DNA from: Alphaproteobacteria bacterium
GTDB taxonomy: Bacteria; Pseudomonadota; Alphaproteobacteria; UBA6615
Length of the DNA: 64,000 nucleotides
Assembly: GCA_039980135.1 (NCBI GenBank)
Contig: JBDXCV010000007.1
Coordinates: 62,001 to 126,000, forward strand
Reading direction: 5' to 3'
Shown: piece by piece, positions 25,954 to 33,990 of the stretch
Position numbering within the stretch: the first letter of the stretch is position 1
How the letters are laid out: each line of letters opens with the position of its first letter
Translations under genes and position numbers: made by a program
The notes under the pieces: model-generated
What the model saw: only the letters and a program-made list of their open reading frames with translations
Told to the model about the DNA's origin: nothing
Databases searched by the model: none

Positions 25954-27078
25954 CTAGTCCGTGAACTCCGCGCGGATGGATGCGCCGTGGGCATCCAACG
26001 CGGGTACCGGACCCAATTTCGGGTCTTCGTCGTTGATCCGTGCCGGCGGCGCGATCATCACGAGCGGGCCTTCGGGCGTTTCGATCTCGACCTTCTGCAG
26101 TTGCGGGTGCGCGGCGAAGTCCGCGACATTGTTCACCGCGCCATGGGCGATTTTCGCCGCAAGCAGCCGGGCGACGATTTCGTCGCGGGGTAGGGGTCCG
26201 AAGACCTTATCGATCTCGGTATCGAGCGCGGGTCTGTTTGAAACCCGTGCCACGTTCTCGTGGAAGTCCGGATGGTCGGCGAGGCCGGGGTTCCGCAACA
26301 CGTCCTCACAAAGGCGCCGCCACTCGCGCTGGTTCTGGATGGCGATCACCACCTGTTTGTTGTCTCCGGTACCGTAGGCGCCATAAGGCGCAATAGACGG
26401 GTGGTGCAGGCCGGCACGTTCGGGTGCCTTGCCACCATAGACATCCTGCAGATAGGGCACCGTCATCCAATCGGCCATGCCGGCGAACAACGAGGCGCTG
26501 ATGGCGCGGCCTTCGCCGGTACGCACGCGATGATAGAGCGCCTCCAGGATGGCGGCATGGGAGGCCATGCCGCAGGCGATATCGCAGACCGAAACGCCCA
26601 CGCGGCCGGGCCCGTCGGGTGTGCCCGTGACCTCGCACAGGCCGCTCTCCGCCTGGACCAGAAGATCGTAGGCGCGCATGTCCCGGTAGGGGCCGGTATT
26701 GCCGTAGCCGGAGATATCGCAAGTGATGAGCCTCGGAAATTCACGGCGAAGCTCGGTGGAGTCGAACCCGGCGCGCGCGGCGGCTCCGGGAGCGAGGTTC
26801 TGGATGAAGACGTCGGCCTTTGCGATCAGGCGGTGCAGCAGCGCACGGTCGTCAGGTGTTTTGAAATCCAGCGCGATGGATTCCTTGCCGCGGTTGAGCC
26901 AGACGAAATAGGCGCTCTGGTCTTTTGCAGCCCGGTCGTAGCTGCGCGCGAAATCGCCTTCGGGGCGCTCGATCTTGATGACGCGGGCACCCGCATCGGC
27001 CAGACGAGACGCGGCATAGGGGGCCGCGACGGCCTGCTCGATGCTGACGACAAGGATTCCATCGAGGGCGTTGTTCAT
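25954..27078 (-). CDS. CaiB/BaiF family (class III) CoA transferase
   Basis: 374 residues. N-terminal L-D-G-I-L-V-V-S-I-E-Q-A-V-A-A-P-Y, G-A-R-V-I-K-I-E-R-P, then Y-D-L-L-V-Q-A-E-S-G-L-C-E-V-T-G and the catalytic-Asp region V-G-V-S-V-C-D-I-A-C-G-M. AGGAGAAG precedes the ATG. It shares style with the gene at 1946 but is shorter and diverged. Substrates unknown. Divergent from the flavoprotein at 27165, with an 86-bp shared promoter region. Confidence 0.9.
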   Translation of the reverse strand: MNNALDGILVVSIEQAVAAPYAASRLADAGARVIKIERPEGDFARSYDRAAKDQSAYFVWLNRGKESIALDFKTPDDRALLHRLIAKADVFIQNLAPGAAARAGFDSTELRREFPRLITCDISGYGNTGPYRDMRAYDLLVQAESGLCEVTGTPDGPGRVGVSVCDIACGMASHAAILEALYHRVRTGEGRAISASLFAGMADWMTVPYLQDVYGGKAPERAGLHHPSIAPYGAYGTGDNKQVVIAIQNQREWRRLCEDVLRNPGLADHPDFHENVARVSNRPALDTEIDKVFGPLPRDEIVARLLAAKIAHGAVNNVADFAAHPQLQKVEIETPEGPLVMIAPPARINDEDPKLGPVPALDAHGASIRAEFTD

Positions 27079-27164
27079 GATCTTCTCCTGCGGGCCTTCG
27101 GCTAGGCCAAGGTCAGACGCGATGTTATGATAACCGTGAACAAAAGACCCTTGGGAACCTCGTC

Positions 27165-28565
27165 ATGTCAGAACAGGCCATTGCGGAGAATAACGCCGTC
27201 TCTGCCGTACTCGCCGCGCTGGAGGCCTTGCTCGGCGACCGCGTAACGACGTCGATGGCGGTGCGCGAGCATCACGGGCGCGGCGAGGACTACTTCAAGC
27301 CCGTCCCATCCGACGCCGTATGCTTTCCGCACTCGACCGAGGAAGTGGCCGAGATTGTCAAAATCTGCGCCGTCCACAAGGTCCCGGTCATTCCGTTCGG
27401 CACGGGCACCTCACTGGAGGGCCATGTCACGGCACCCCATGGCGGCATCACCATCGATCTGATGCAGATGAACAACGTCCTGGAGGTGCATCCGGAAGAC
27501 ATGGATTGCCGGGTGCAGGCCGGGGTGACCCGCAAGCAGGTCAACGAGTATCTCCGTGACACGGGCATGTTCTTTCCCATCGATCCCGGCGCCGACGCCT
27601 CCATCGGCGGCATGGCCGCGACCCGCGCCAGCGGCACCAACGCCGTGCGCTACGGGACGATGAAGGAGAATGTGCTCGGGCTCACGGTGGTGACGGCCGA
27701 TGGCCGGATCATCAAGACAGGCGGCCGGGCCAAGAAGTCGGCGGCTGGATACGATCTGACGCGCATTTTCATCGGGTCGGAAGGCACGCTCGGCATCATC
27801 ACGGAAGTCCATCTCAAGCTCTACGGTATCCCGGAGAAGATCGCGTCTGCGGTCTGCCAGTATCCGTCCCTCGAGGACGCGGTGAACAGCGTCATCCTGA
27901 CGATCCAGACCGGGGTCCCGATCGCGCGCATCGAGTTGCTCGACAGCCTGATGATGGAGCGCTCGATCGCCTATTCCGACCTCAAGGGTTACGAGGCGAA
28001 ACCGACCCTGTTCTACGAGTTCCACGGCACCGAGGCCGGGGTCGAGGAGCAGGCGCAGCTGGTCCGAGAAATCGCCGACGATTTCGGCGGCTCGGCGTTC
28101 CAGTGGACGGTCGATACCGAGGAACGAAACCATCTCTGGCAGGCGCGCCACGATGCCTACTATGCGGGGATCGCGGCGGAACCCACCAAACTGGGCATGT
28201 CCACGGATGTCTGCGTACCGATCTCGCGGCTGGCGGAGTGTATTCTCGCCACGGAGCAGGACACCAAGGGTTCCGGATTTGATTGCCCGATCGTCGGCCA
28301 TGTCGGGGACGGAAACTTCCACGTGCTCTTTATGCTCGATCCCGATGACGCAGACGAGGTGCGCCGGGTCAAGGATTGCAACCGGCGCATCGTCGAGCGG
28401 GCGATTGCCATGGGAGGGACCTGCACCGGTGAACATGGCGTTGGCGTTGGCAAGATGGATTATCTCGAAGACGAGCATGGCGAGGCGGTCGATTTGATGC
28501 GCACCCTGAAGCGGGCATTCGACCCCGAGAACATCATGAACCCCGGCAAGATGGTCCGGATATGA
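27165..28565 (+). CDS. FAD-linked oxidase, glycolate/D-lactate dehydrogenase type (GlcD-like)
   Basis: 466 residues. PCMH-type FAD domain (about 45-220: V-I-P-F-G-T-G-T-S-L-E-G-H, D-P-G-A-D-A-S-I-G-G-M-A-A-T-R-A-S-G-T-N-A-V-R-Y-G) and FAD-oxidase C-terminal domain with G-E-H-G-V-G-V-G-K near the end. Such enzymes oxidise glycolate or D-lactate and pass electrons to the quinone pool or cytochrome c. The usual glcE and glcF genes are not adjacent, which favours a single-subunit D-lactate dehydrogenase-type enzyme. The nearby haloacetate dehalogenase (30849) would make glycolate, so glycolate is a reasonable substrate guess. Confidence 0.88.
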   Translation: MSEQAIAENNAVSAVLAALEALLGDRVTTSMAVREHHGRGEDYFKPVPSDAVCFPHSTEEVAEIVKICAVHKVPVIPFGTGTSLEGHVTAPHGGITIDLMQMNNVLEVHPEDMDCRVQAGVTRKQVNEYLRDTGMFFPIDPGADASIGGMAATRASGTNAVRYGTMKENVLGLTVVTADGRIIKTGGRAKKSAAGYDLTRIFIGSEGTLGIITEVHLKLYGIPEKIASAVCQYPSLEDAVNSVILTIQTGVPIARIELLDSLMMERSIAYSDLKGYEAKPTLFYEFHGTEAGVEEQAQLVREIADDFGGSAFQWTVDTEERNHLWQARHDAYYAGIAAEPTKLGMSTDVCVPISRLAECILATEQDTKGSGFDCPIVGHVGDGNFHVLFMLDPDDADEVRRVKDCNRRIVERAIAMGGTCTGEHGVGVGKMDYLEDEHGEAVDLMRTLKRAFDPENIMNPGKMVRI

Positions 28566-28578
28566 GAATGGTTTGGCG

Positions 28579-28676
28579 CATGCTTTGAGATGCGCATTTG
28601 CAATGCGCGCCTCAGCATGAGGCAGGTTTTCGAACCTCGCTCTAAGGAGCCCGCAATGCGGGTGTCTCGAAGGGTG
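28579..28676. repeat. two adjacent hairpins, REP-like element
   Basis: First hairpin 28579-28619: inner stem GCGCATT-TGC-AATGCGC and outer arms CATGC/GCATG with TGAG/CTCA. Second hairpin around 28650-28662: CCCGC-AAT-GCGGG, flanked by CTAAGGAG and GTCTCGAAGGG. The wording of the second matches a palindromic repeat widespread in alphaproteobacterial intergenic DNA (GAGG-hairpin-GTCTCGAAGG). It sits between the flavoprotein and the aldolase and may end or attenuate transcription; no U-tract follows. Confidence 0.6.
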
Positions 28677-28704
28677 ACTTGGAAAAAGAGCAGGAGAACA
28701 GAAA

Positions 28705-29481
28705 ATGAGCTCGAATGTGGTGCAACTGCGGGACGTCCCGTCCGTTCGCGATCAGGTGAGCCCCGAGGAGTGGCAGGTCCGCGTCGATCTCGCCGCCGCC
28801 TACCGGCTGGCGGACATCTACAACTGGGCCGACAGCATCTACAATCATATCTCGATCCGGGTGCCCGACGAGCCGGATTTCTTCCTGATCAAGGCCCATG
28901 AACTTCTCTATGAGGAGGTGACGGCGTCAAATTTGGTCAAGGTCGATTCCCGTGTCGAAGATGTCGATGAGTCCCAGCATGTGAACAAGCCGGGTTTCAC
29001 CCTTCATGGGGGCCTAATGCTCGCGCGGCCGGATATCAACGCCGCCTATCACACCCATATTCCCGAATGCATCCTCGTGGCGAACCAGCCCGACGGCTTG
29101 CTCCCCCTGGCACAGACGGCGATGCAGTTCTGGGGCAACATCGGCTACCACGATTATCAGGGCATCACCGAGAATCTCGATGAGCGCGCGGCCATCGCAG
29201 CCGGTCTCGGCGACAACCACACGCTGATGATGCGCAATCACGGCGTGGTCACGGTGGGCAAGTCCATGCGCGATGCCTTCGTCCTGATGCGCGATCTCGA
29301 GACGTCCTGCAAGATGCAGCTGCAGCAGCAGGCGGCGGGCACGCGCTTTGCGATGCCCTCTGAAGCGGTGCTCGAGCAATACGCCGCCCAGCGCAAGACG
29401 CATAATGCGGGGCGTGGCTCGGCTGATTGGCCGGCCTGGTTGCGACGTCTCGACCGTATCGATCCGTCTTACGCGCAGTAG
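28705..29481 (+). CDS. class II aldolase/adducin family protein
   Basis: 258 residues. Zinc ligands in Y-H-T-H-I-P-E and the third His in M-M-R-N-H-G-V-V-T-V-G; the active-site segment F-F-L-I-K-A-H-E-L-L-Y-E-E-V precedes them. Family members are fuculose- or ribulose-phosphate aldolases/epimerases and decarboxylase-like enzymes; this subgroup, without sugar-phosphate context, is often of unknown substrate. AGGAGAA precedes the ATG. The alpha/beta hydrolase gene starts 23 bp downstream. Confidence 0.88.
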   Translation: MSSNVVQLRDVPSVRDQVSPEEWQVRVDLAAAYRLADIYNWADSIYNHISIRVPDEPDFFLIKAHELLYEEVTASNLVKVDSRVEDVDESQHVNKPGFTLHGGLMLARPDINAAYHTHIPECILVANQPDGLLPLAQTAMQFWGNIGYHDYQGITENLDERAAIAAGLGDNHTLMMRNHGVVTVGKSMRDAFVLMRDLETSCKMQLQQQAAGTRFAMPSEAVLEQYAAQRKTHNAGRGSADWPAWLRRLDRIDPSYAQ

Positions 29482-29504
29482 CCCCGGGACGGGATTCACC
29501 GTCG

Positions 29505-30506
29505 ATGTTCCGCCTGATCCGGTATGTGATCTTCGCCGCACTCGCCTTCATGGTCGCGGTCTGGATCAGCGGTCAATCGCGCGCCGATGCCGGCATCGAA
29601 CGGATAATTGTCGTCGATCCCGTGTCCGGGGTGCAGGCGCCGACGGTCGTCGTCTATCCGACCGACGCTGAAGCAAATCAGATAACGCTGGGGCCTTATA
29701 ACATTCAAGCGCTGCGGGGCGCGGTGCCGGCCGAATCCGCGCGCGGATTGATCCTCGTCTCGCATGGGGCCGGTGCCAGCGCACTGGCGCATATATCGGC
29801 GGCCGTGGCGCTGGCCGAGGCCGGTTTCGTGGTCGCGGCACCGCAGCATCCGGGTGACAATTTCACCGATTTCACACGTCAGGGAACCTGGCAGGTTTAC
29901 GCCGGCCGACCGAAGACGCTGTCGGCCGTGATCGATGCATTGTCGGCCGATGATCGTTTCGCCGGTATGCTCGAGGGCAAGCCCGTGGGTGCGTTCGGCC
30001 TGTCGATGGGAGGGTACACGGTTCTCGCGCTTGCGGGCGCGCAACCCAGCCTTGCCCGTCTCGGCGAATTTTGTGCGCGGCATGCGACGGATGCGGCCTG
30101 CGTCCTGGGCATTTCCCGTCCGTCGCGCCACCAGCGCGACAGGCCGCTGGCCGCCCTCGCCGATCCGCGGGTGGGAGCGGCACTCGTCATGGCCCCGGCG
30201 ACGGCCATGTTCGCGACCGACGGACTTGCCGGGATCGGTATCCCGGTCCGGTTTTATACGGCCGGCCGGGATGGCATCGTGCATCCCGATCTTCACGCAG
30301 AACCCTTTCGGTCGCATTTTCCGGCGGCGTTCGAGTATGTGCGCGTCGAGGATGCGGGGCACCTGTCATTTGCGACCCCGTTGCCACCGGATATTGTGCG
30401 ACTATTGCCGCCATATCTGCACGATCCCCCGGGTTTTGACAGGGCCGCGTTTCAGGCGCGTCTTGACGCCGAAATCGTGGCATTTTTTACCCGCACCCTG
30501 CGTTAA
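29505..30506 (+). CDS. exported alpha/beta hydrolase (dienelactone-hydrolase-like)
   Basis: 333 residues starting MFRLIRYVIFAALAFMV, a signal peptide or anchor with cleavage near S-R-A-D-A; the longer frame overlaps the aldolase. Hydrolase features: L-V-S-H-G-A-G (oxyanion), the nucleophile elbow G-L-S-M-G-G, an acidic residue in F-Y-T-A-G-R-D-G, and a late His in E-D-A-G-H-L-S-F. Periplasmic esterase- or lipase-like; substrate unknown. The ribosome-binding site is weak, so it is probably translated in coupling with the aldolase. Confidence 0.82.
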   Translation: MFRLIRYVIFAALAFMVAVWISGQSRADAGIERIIVVDPVSGVQAPTVVVYPTDAEANQITLGPYNIQALRGAVPAESARGLILVSHGAGASALAHISAAVALAEAGFVVAAPQHPGDNFTDFTRQGTWQVYAGRPKTLSAVIDALSADDRFAGMLEGKPVGAFGLSMGGYTVLALAGAQPSLARLGEFCARHATDAACVLGISRPSRHQRDRPLAALADPRVGAALVMAPATAMFATDGLAGIGIPVRFYTAGRDGIVHPDLHAEPFRSHFPAAFEYVRVEDAGHLSFATPLPPDIVRLLPPYLHDPPGFDRAAFQARLDAEIVAFFTRTLR

Positions 30507-30518
30507 AGGAGAGAGTTC

Positions 30519-30839
30519 ATGATCATCGACCATCGCACCTATTACACCCAGGCCGCGCGCACGGGTGATTTCCTTGCCCTGTGGGAGCGCATGGCGCTGC
30601 CTTATCAGATGAAATATCTGGAGAACTTCGTCGGCATGTTCACTTGCGATGTCGGCGACCTCTCCCAGGTTCTGCATATGTGGCAATTCGAGGATCAGGG
30701 CGACCGCGAACGCCGCCGGGACGCCATGTATCAGGATCCGGGCTGGCTCGAATATGTCACCGAACTCAAGAATTCCGGCCTGATGGTGCGGATGGAGAAC
30801 AAGATCCTCCGGCCGGTTCCGTTCTCGCCGATGCAATAG
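30519..30839 (+). CDS. NIPSNAP family protein
   Basis: 106 residues. Family pattern: M-I-I-D-H-R-T-Y near the start (consensus hExRxY), then Y-x-x-x-x-x-N-F-V-G-M-F-T, V-L-H-M-W-Q-F-E-D, and a late M-E-N-K-I-L-R-P. NIPSNAP domains form dimeric alpha/beta-barrel ferredoxin-like folds often found beside hydrolases and dehalogenases; the molecular role is not established. GGAGAG precedes the ATG. In the operon between the exported hydrolase and the dehalogenase. Confidence 0.88.
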   Translation: MIIDHRTYYTQAARTGDFLALWERMALPYQMKYLENFVGMFTCDVGDLSQVLHMWQFEDQGDRERRRDAMYQDPGWLEYVTELKNSGLMVRMENKILRPVPFSPMQ

Positions 30840-30848
30840 GGGCGGCCG

Positions 30849-31745
30849 ATGGCCGATCTTTTCCCCGGGTTCGAGAGCACCTCCATCGCCGGCGACGGCG
30901 CGGACATCTTCTGCCGCGTCGGCGGCGAAGGCCCGCCGCTGTTACTGCTGCACGGGTATCCCCAGTGTCACGCGACCTGGCACCGGGTGGCACCAGCGCT
31001 GGCGGGTTCGTTCCGCTGCGTCGTTGCCGACCTGCGCGGATATGGACAGAGTGGCATCGCCGGAACAGTTCCGGGCCATGAGGCCTATTCGAAGCGCGCG
31101 ATGGCCAATGACTTCGTCGCGGTTATGCGCGAACTCGGCCACGAAAAATTTGCGGTGCTCGGCCATGACCGTGGCGCGCGGGTGACCTACCGGTTGGCGC
31201 TCGACCACCCGGACAGGGTGACACGCGTCGGCATCGTCGATGTGGTGACCACCCACGACATGTGGGCCAGCTTCGATGCCGAAATGGCGCTCAAGGCCTA
31301 TCACTGGCCGATGCTCGCCCAGCCGGACCCGGTCCCCGAGAAGCTGATCTCGGCCGACCCGATCTGGTATCTGGAACACACGCTGGCCTCCTGGACGAAG
31401 GGCAAGACGCTTGACGCGTTCCATCCCGACGCGCTGGCCATGTATCGAGACGCCTTCGCCCAGCCCGAGCGGGTCCACGCGATGTGTGAGGACTACCGGG
31501 CGGGTGCGACCTTCGACCGAGCGCTCGACGCCGCGGACCGGGAGGCCGGGCGGAAGCTCGCCATGCCGATGTATTTCCTGTGGGGTGCCATGGGCTTTCC
31601 CGCCCAGACGGGCGATCCGCTCGGATTCTGGCGCAACTGGGCGGACGACGTGACCGGGACGGTGCTCGACTCCGGGCATTTCGGGCCGGAAGAAAACCCC
31701 GGCGCGATCATCGAGGCGGTCACGCCGTTTTTCGCGGCGGCTTAG
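30849..31745 (+). CDS. fluoroacetate/haloacetate dehalogenase-like alpha/beta hydrolase
   Basis: 298 residues, close throughout to the Rhodopseudomonas fluoroacetate dehalogenase as I remember it. All functional residues are present: nucleophile D107 with R108 and R111 (G-H-D-R-G-A-R) for carboxylate binding, D131 relay, halide-pocket H152 and W153 (Y-H-W-x-x-L-A-Q-P) and Y215 (C-E-D-Y-R-A-G), and catalytic H276 (S-G-H-F). The reaction hydrolyses a haloacetate to glycolate plus halide in the cytoplasm. Defluorination as opposed to dechlorination cannot be decided from sequence. Fourth gene of a co-directional run from 28705. Confidence 0.88.
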   Translation: MADLFPGFESTSIAGDGADIFCRVGGEGPPLLLLHGYPQCHATWHRVAPALAGSFRCVVADLRGYGQSGIAGTVPGHEAYSKRAMANDFVAVMRELGHEKFAVLGHDRGARVTYRLALDHPDRVTRVGIVDVVTTHDMWASFDAEMALKAYHWPMLAQPDPVPEKLISADPIWYLEHTLASWTKGKTLDAFHPDALAMYRDAFAQPERVHAMCEDYRAGATFDRALDAADREAGRKLAMPMYFLWGAMGFPAQTGDPLGFWRNWADDVTGTVLDSGHFGPEENPGAIIEAVTPFFAAA

Positions 31746-31762
31746 TCCTGTCAAAAACGGCT

Positions 31763-31828
31763 GGGTTTGAAACCCACCCCTACAAGTTTGCAATCCAATG
31801 TAGGGGCCGGTCTGCGAACCACCCGCCT
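31763..31828. repeat. paired inverted palindrome, family B
   Basis: Left half GGGTTTGAAACCCACCCCTAC, right half GTAGGGGCCGGTCTGCGAACC in inverted orientation. The same design recurs at 41255-41325 and 57635-57737 with GTAGGGGCGGGTTT-type halves. It lies between the convergent dehalogenase and EamA genes and may terminate both. Confidence 0.65.
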
Positions 31829-32759
31829 AACCTGCTGGGACCGTCCGGCCCCGTGTCATCAGATAGACACCGCCCACGACGAGCACGAGGCCGAACAGGT
31901 GGAAGGCCTCGAAAGCCTCGCCGAGGAGCAGTACGGCGAGTATCGCCGTGAACACGACCCGCATGTAGTTCGAAATGCTCGCCTTGTTGGGCCCAAGCTG
32001 GCGGATGGCGGCGTTGGTCAGCCCGACCGCGACGGCGGTGACGGCGATCCCGACCCAGAGCAGCGCCATGACGGACTCACCGGTGAACGGGACCGGCCGG
32101 ATGAAGATTGTCTCTGCGATGTAGAGCGGCGTGGCGACGACCAGTCCGAAAAGCTGGACGATGACCAGAAGCTGGGGAATGGTAATCGTGCGCGGCACCT
32201 TGCGGACCAGTACGTTATGTAATGCCACACCGCTGATCGAGACGATGATCAGCATGTCTCCGATGTTGAACTGGAGTGCCATGATCGTGGCCGGGTCGCC
32301 GCGCGCGATGATTGACAATACGCCGGTGGCAGCGACGAGGATGCCGACGCCCTGTTTCCAGTTGATCAGGTCGCGGAACAGCAGCGCGGAGAGCAACACC
32401 GTGACGGCCGGTTGCCCCGCCGACACGACAGCGCCGTTGATCGCGGTGGTGAAACCGTAGGCGGCGTAGATCAGCCCGTTGCCGAGCGGCACGAAAAGAA
32501 AGCCCATCAGGGCGAACAGTTTCCAGTGCCTGAGGATGAGACCGCGTTGCGCCAGCAGACCCGTTGCCGCGAACGGCAGCAGGATGCACGCGCCGATCAC
32601 CATGCGCCAGAACACGAAGCCCATGGGCGGGATCACCCCGCCCAGATGGCGCGCGATGATGTGATTCGACGCGAAGATCAGCGACGCACCGGCGATGATC
32701 AGATAGGGCCAGGCGTCGGACAGCCCGGAAGTGCCCGTGTCCGGGCGCGCGGGCGTCAT
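31827..32759 (-). CDS. EamA/DMT-family permease
   Basis: 310 residues starting MTPARPDTGTSG; the longer frame to 33020 runs antisense-like through cinA and is not homologous. Ten predicted membrane segments in two EamA halves (S-L-I-F-A-S-N-H-I-I-A-R, G-N-G-L-I-Y-A-A-Y-G-F-T-T-A-I-N-G-A). Inner-membrane metabolite exporter, substrate unknown. It begins 7 bp after the cinA stop without a clear ribosome-binding site, so translation is probably coupled to cinA. Confidence 0.9.
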   Translation of the reverse strand: MTPARPDTGTSGLSDAWPYLIIAGASLIFASNHIIARHLGGVIPPMGFVFWRMVIGACILLPFAATGLLAQRGLILRHWKLFALMGFLFVPLGNGLIYAAYGFTTAINGAVVSAGQPAVTVLLSALLFRDLINWKQGVGILVAATGVLSIIARGDPATIMALQFNIGDMLIIVSISGVALHNVLVRKVPRTITIPQLLVIVQLFGLVVATPLYIAETIFIRPVPFTGESVMALLWVGIAVTAVAVGLTNAAIRQLGPNKASISNYMRVVFTAILAVLLLGEAFEAFHLFGLVLVVGGVYLMTRGRTVPAG

Positions 32760-32766
32760 GTGCGGG

Positions 32767-33966
32767 TCAGTCCAGCCGCTTGCGCAGCAGATCGAGCAAG
32801 GTGATGACCGCATAGGCGCGCATCCGGCTGAGGACGCCGGGCAGGGAGACGGTCTTTGTATGATCGCCGCCGGGCAGCGCCACGCCGGCAAATACCGTGC
32901 CGGGCGGGTGGGCCTCGGGATCGCGGGGACCGATGACGGCGATGCCGATATCCGTGCCGATGGCCTCGCGCGCCGAATGGGCCGCCGCGATCGCGCCTTC
33001 CTCGCCGTCGGCCCTGTCATCTCCGGGTGATATGACCGCGCCCCTGAAGGTTTCCATCTTCGGGTCGAGTGCGGTGATCCGGGTGGACAGAATACCGCCG
33101 GTCAGGCTCTCGCCCGCCGCGACGGTCAGGCCGCGTTCACGCAACATGGCGAGCACGACCGATTCCATGGTCTCGTCGTCATAGCCGAAGATGTAGTCGC
33201 CGAGGCGCTCGCGGATAAGCGCGACTTCGGCCGCGATGATTTCCTCCGCCGCCGCGTGGCTCGGGGCCTTGGCCGTTACCCGGACCTTGATGCCCTCGAT
33301 ACCGCTCGCCTGAAACGCGATGGTCGCGTGGCCGCTCTCGTCCAGCGCATCGACATGCTCGGCCAGGGTTTCGGCGAGGGCCGACTCGCCATAGCCCCAG
33401 GTGCGGATCACCCGCGAATGGATGACCGAGGTCTCGCCCGACCGGCGGCGCAGATCGTCGAGCACCGAGCCTTCCATCATCTCGCGCATCTCGTGGGGTA
33501 CGCCCGGCACGGCATAGATGACCTTATCGACGCCATCGATTGAAACCGGACAGACCAGTCCCGGCGCGGTGCCCGGCATCTGGGCGATGGTCGTCGCGCC
33601 GGCCGGCACATCGGCCTGACGGAGGTTGTTCTCGGGCATGGGGCGTCCGCGGCCTTCGAAGATGTTGCGGATATGGTCGGCGATCGCGTTGTCGCGGACC
33701 ATCTCTACCCCCATGATCTTGGCGATCACGTCGCGGGTGATGTCGTCCTGGGTGGGGCCCAGCCCGCCGCAACAGATCACCGCGTCGGATCGTTCAAGCG
33801 CCTGACGGATGGTCGCCTCCATGCGACCGAAATTGTCCCCGACCTTTACCTGGTAGAGAGAGTCGATCCCGATCAGGGCGAGTTGCTCGCCGATCCAGGA
33901 GGAATTGGTGTCCACGATCTGGCCGAGCAGCAACTCGGTGCCGACGGCGACGACTTCACAACGCAT
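32767..33966 (-). CDS. cinA: CinA-like protein with an atypical C-terminal domain
   Basis: 399 residues. N-terminal MoaB/CinA domain 1-170 with A-V-G-T-E-L-L-L-G-Q-I-V-D-T-N and G-G-L-G-P-T-Q-D-D-I-T, typical of the COG1058 ADP-ribose-type pyrophosphatase. The C-terminal PncC-like domain starts near 257 and keeps A-G-E-S-L-T-G-G (E286), but the following Y-x-N-x-x-K segment is replaced by S-P-G-D-D-R-A-D and the usual T-G-x-A-G-P loop reads I-G-P-R-D-P. The domain is also a little short. NMN deamidase activity may therefore be lost. GGAG precedes the ATG. Upstream in the operon is the oxygenase gene. Confidence 0.88.
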   Translation of the reverse strand: MRCEVVAVGTELLLGQIVDTNSSWIGEQLALIGIDSLYQVKVGDNFGRMEATIRQALERSDAVICCGGLGPTQDDITRDVIAKIMGVEMVRDNAIADHIRNIFEGRGRPMPENNLRQADVPAGATTIAQMPGTAPGLVCPVSIDGVDKVIYAVPGVPHEMREMMEGSVLDDLRRRSGETSVIHSRVIRTWGYGESALAETLAEHVDALDESGHATIAFQASGIEGIKVRVTAKAPSHAAAEEIIAAEVALIRERLGDYIFGYDDETMESVVLAMLRERGLTVAAGESLTGGILSTRITALDPKMETFRGAVISPGDDRADGEEGAIAAAHSAREAIGTDIGIAVIGPRDPEAHPPGTVFAGVALPGGDHTKTVSLPGVLSRMRAYAVITLLDLLRKRLD

Positions 33967-33990
33967 GGGGAAACTCCGGGAAGGGGCGGT

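Noticed and set aside
27411-28478. 355-codon antisense frame opposite the GlcD-like gene
   Set aside because: It overlaps a clear FAD-oxidase gene and shows low-complexity composition.
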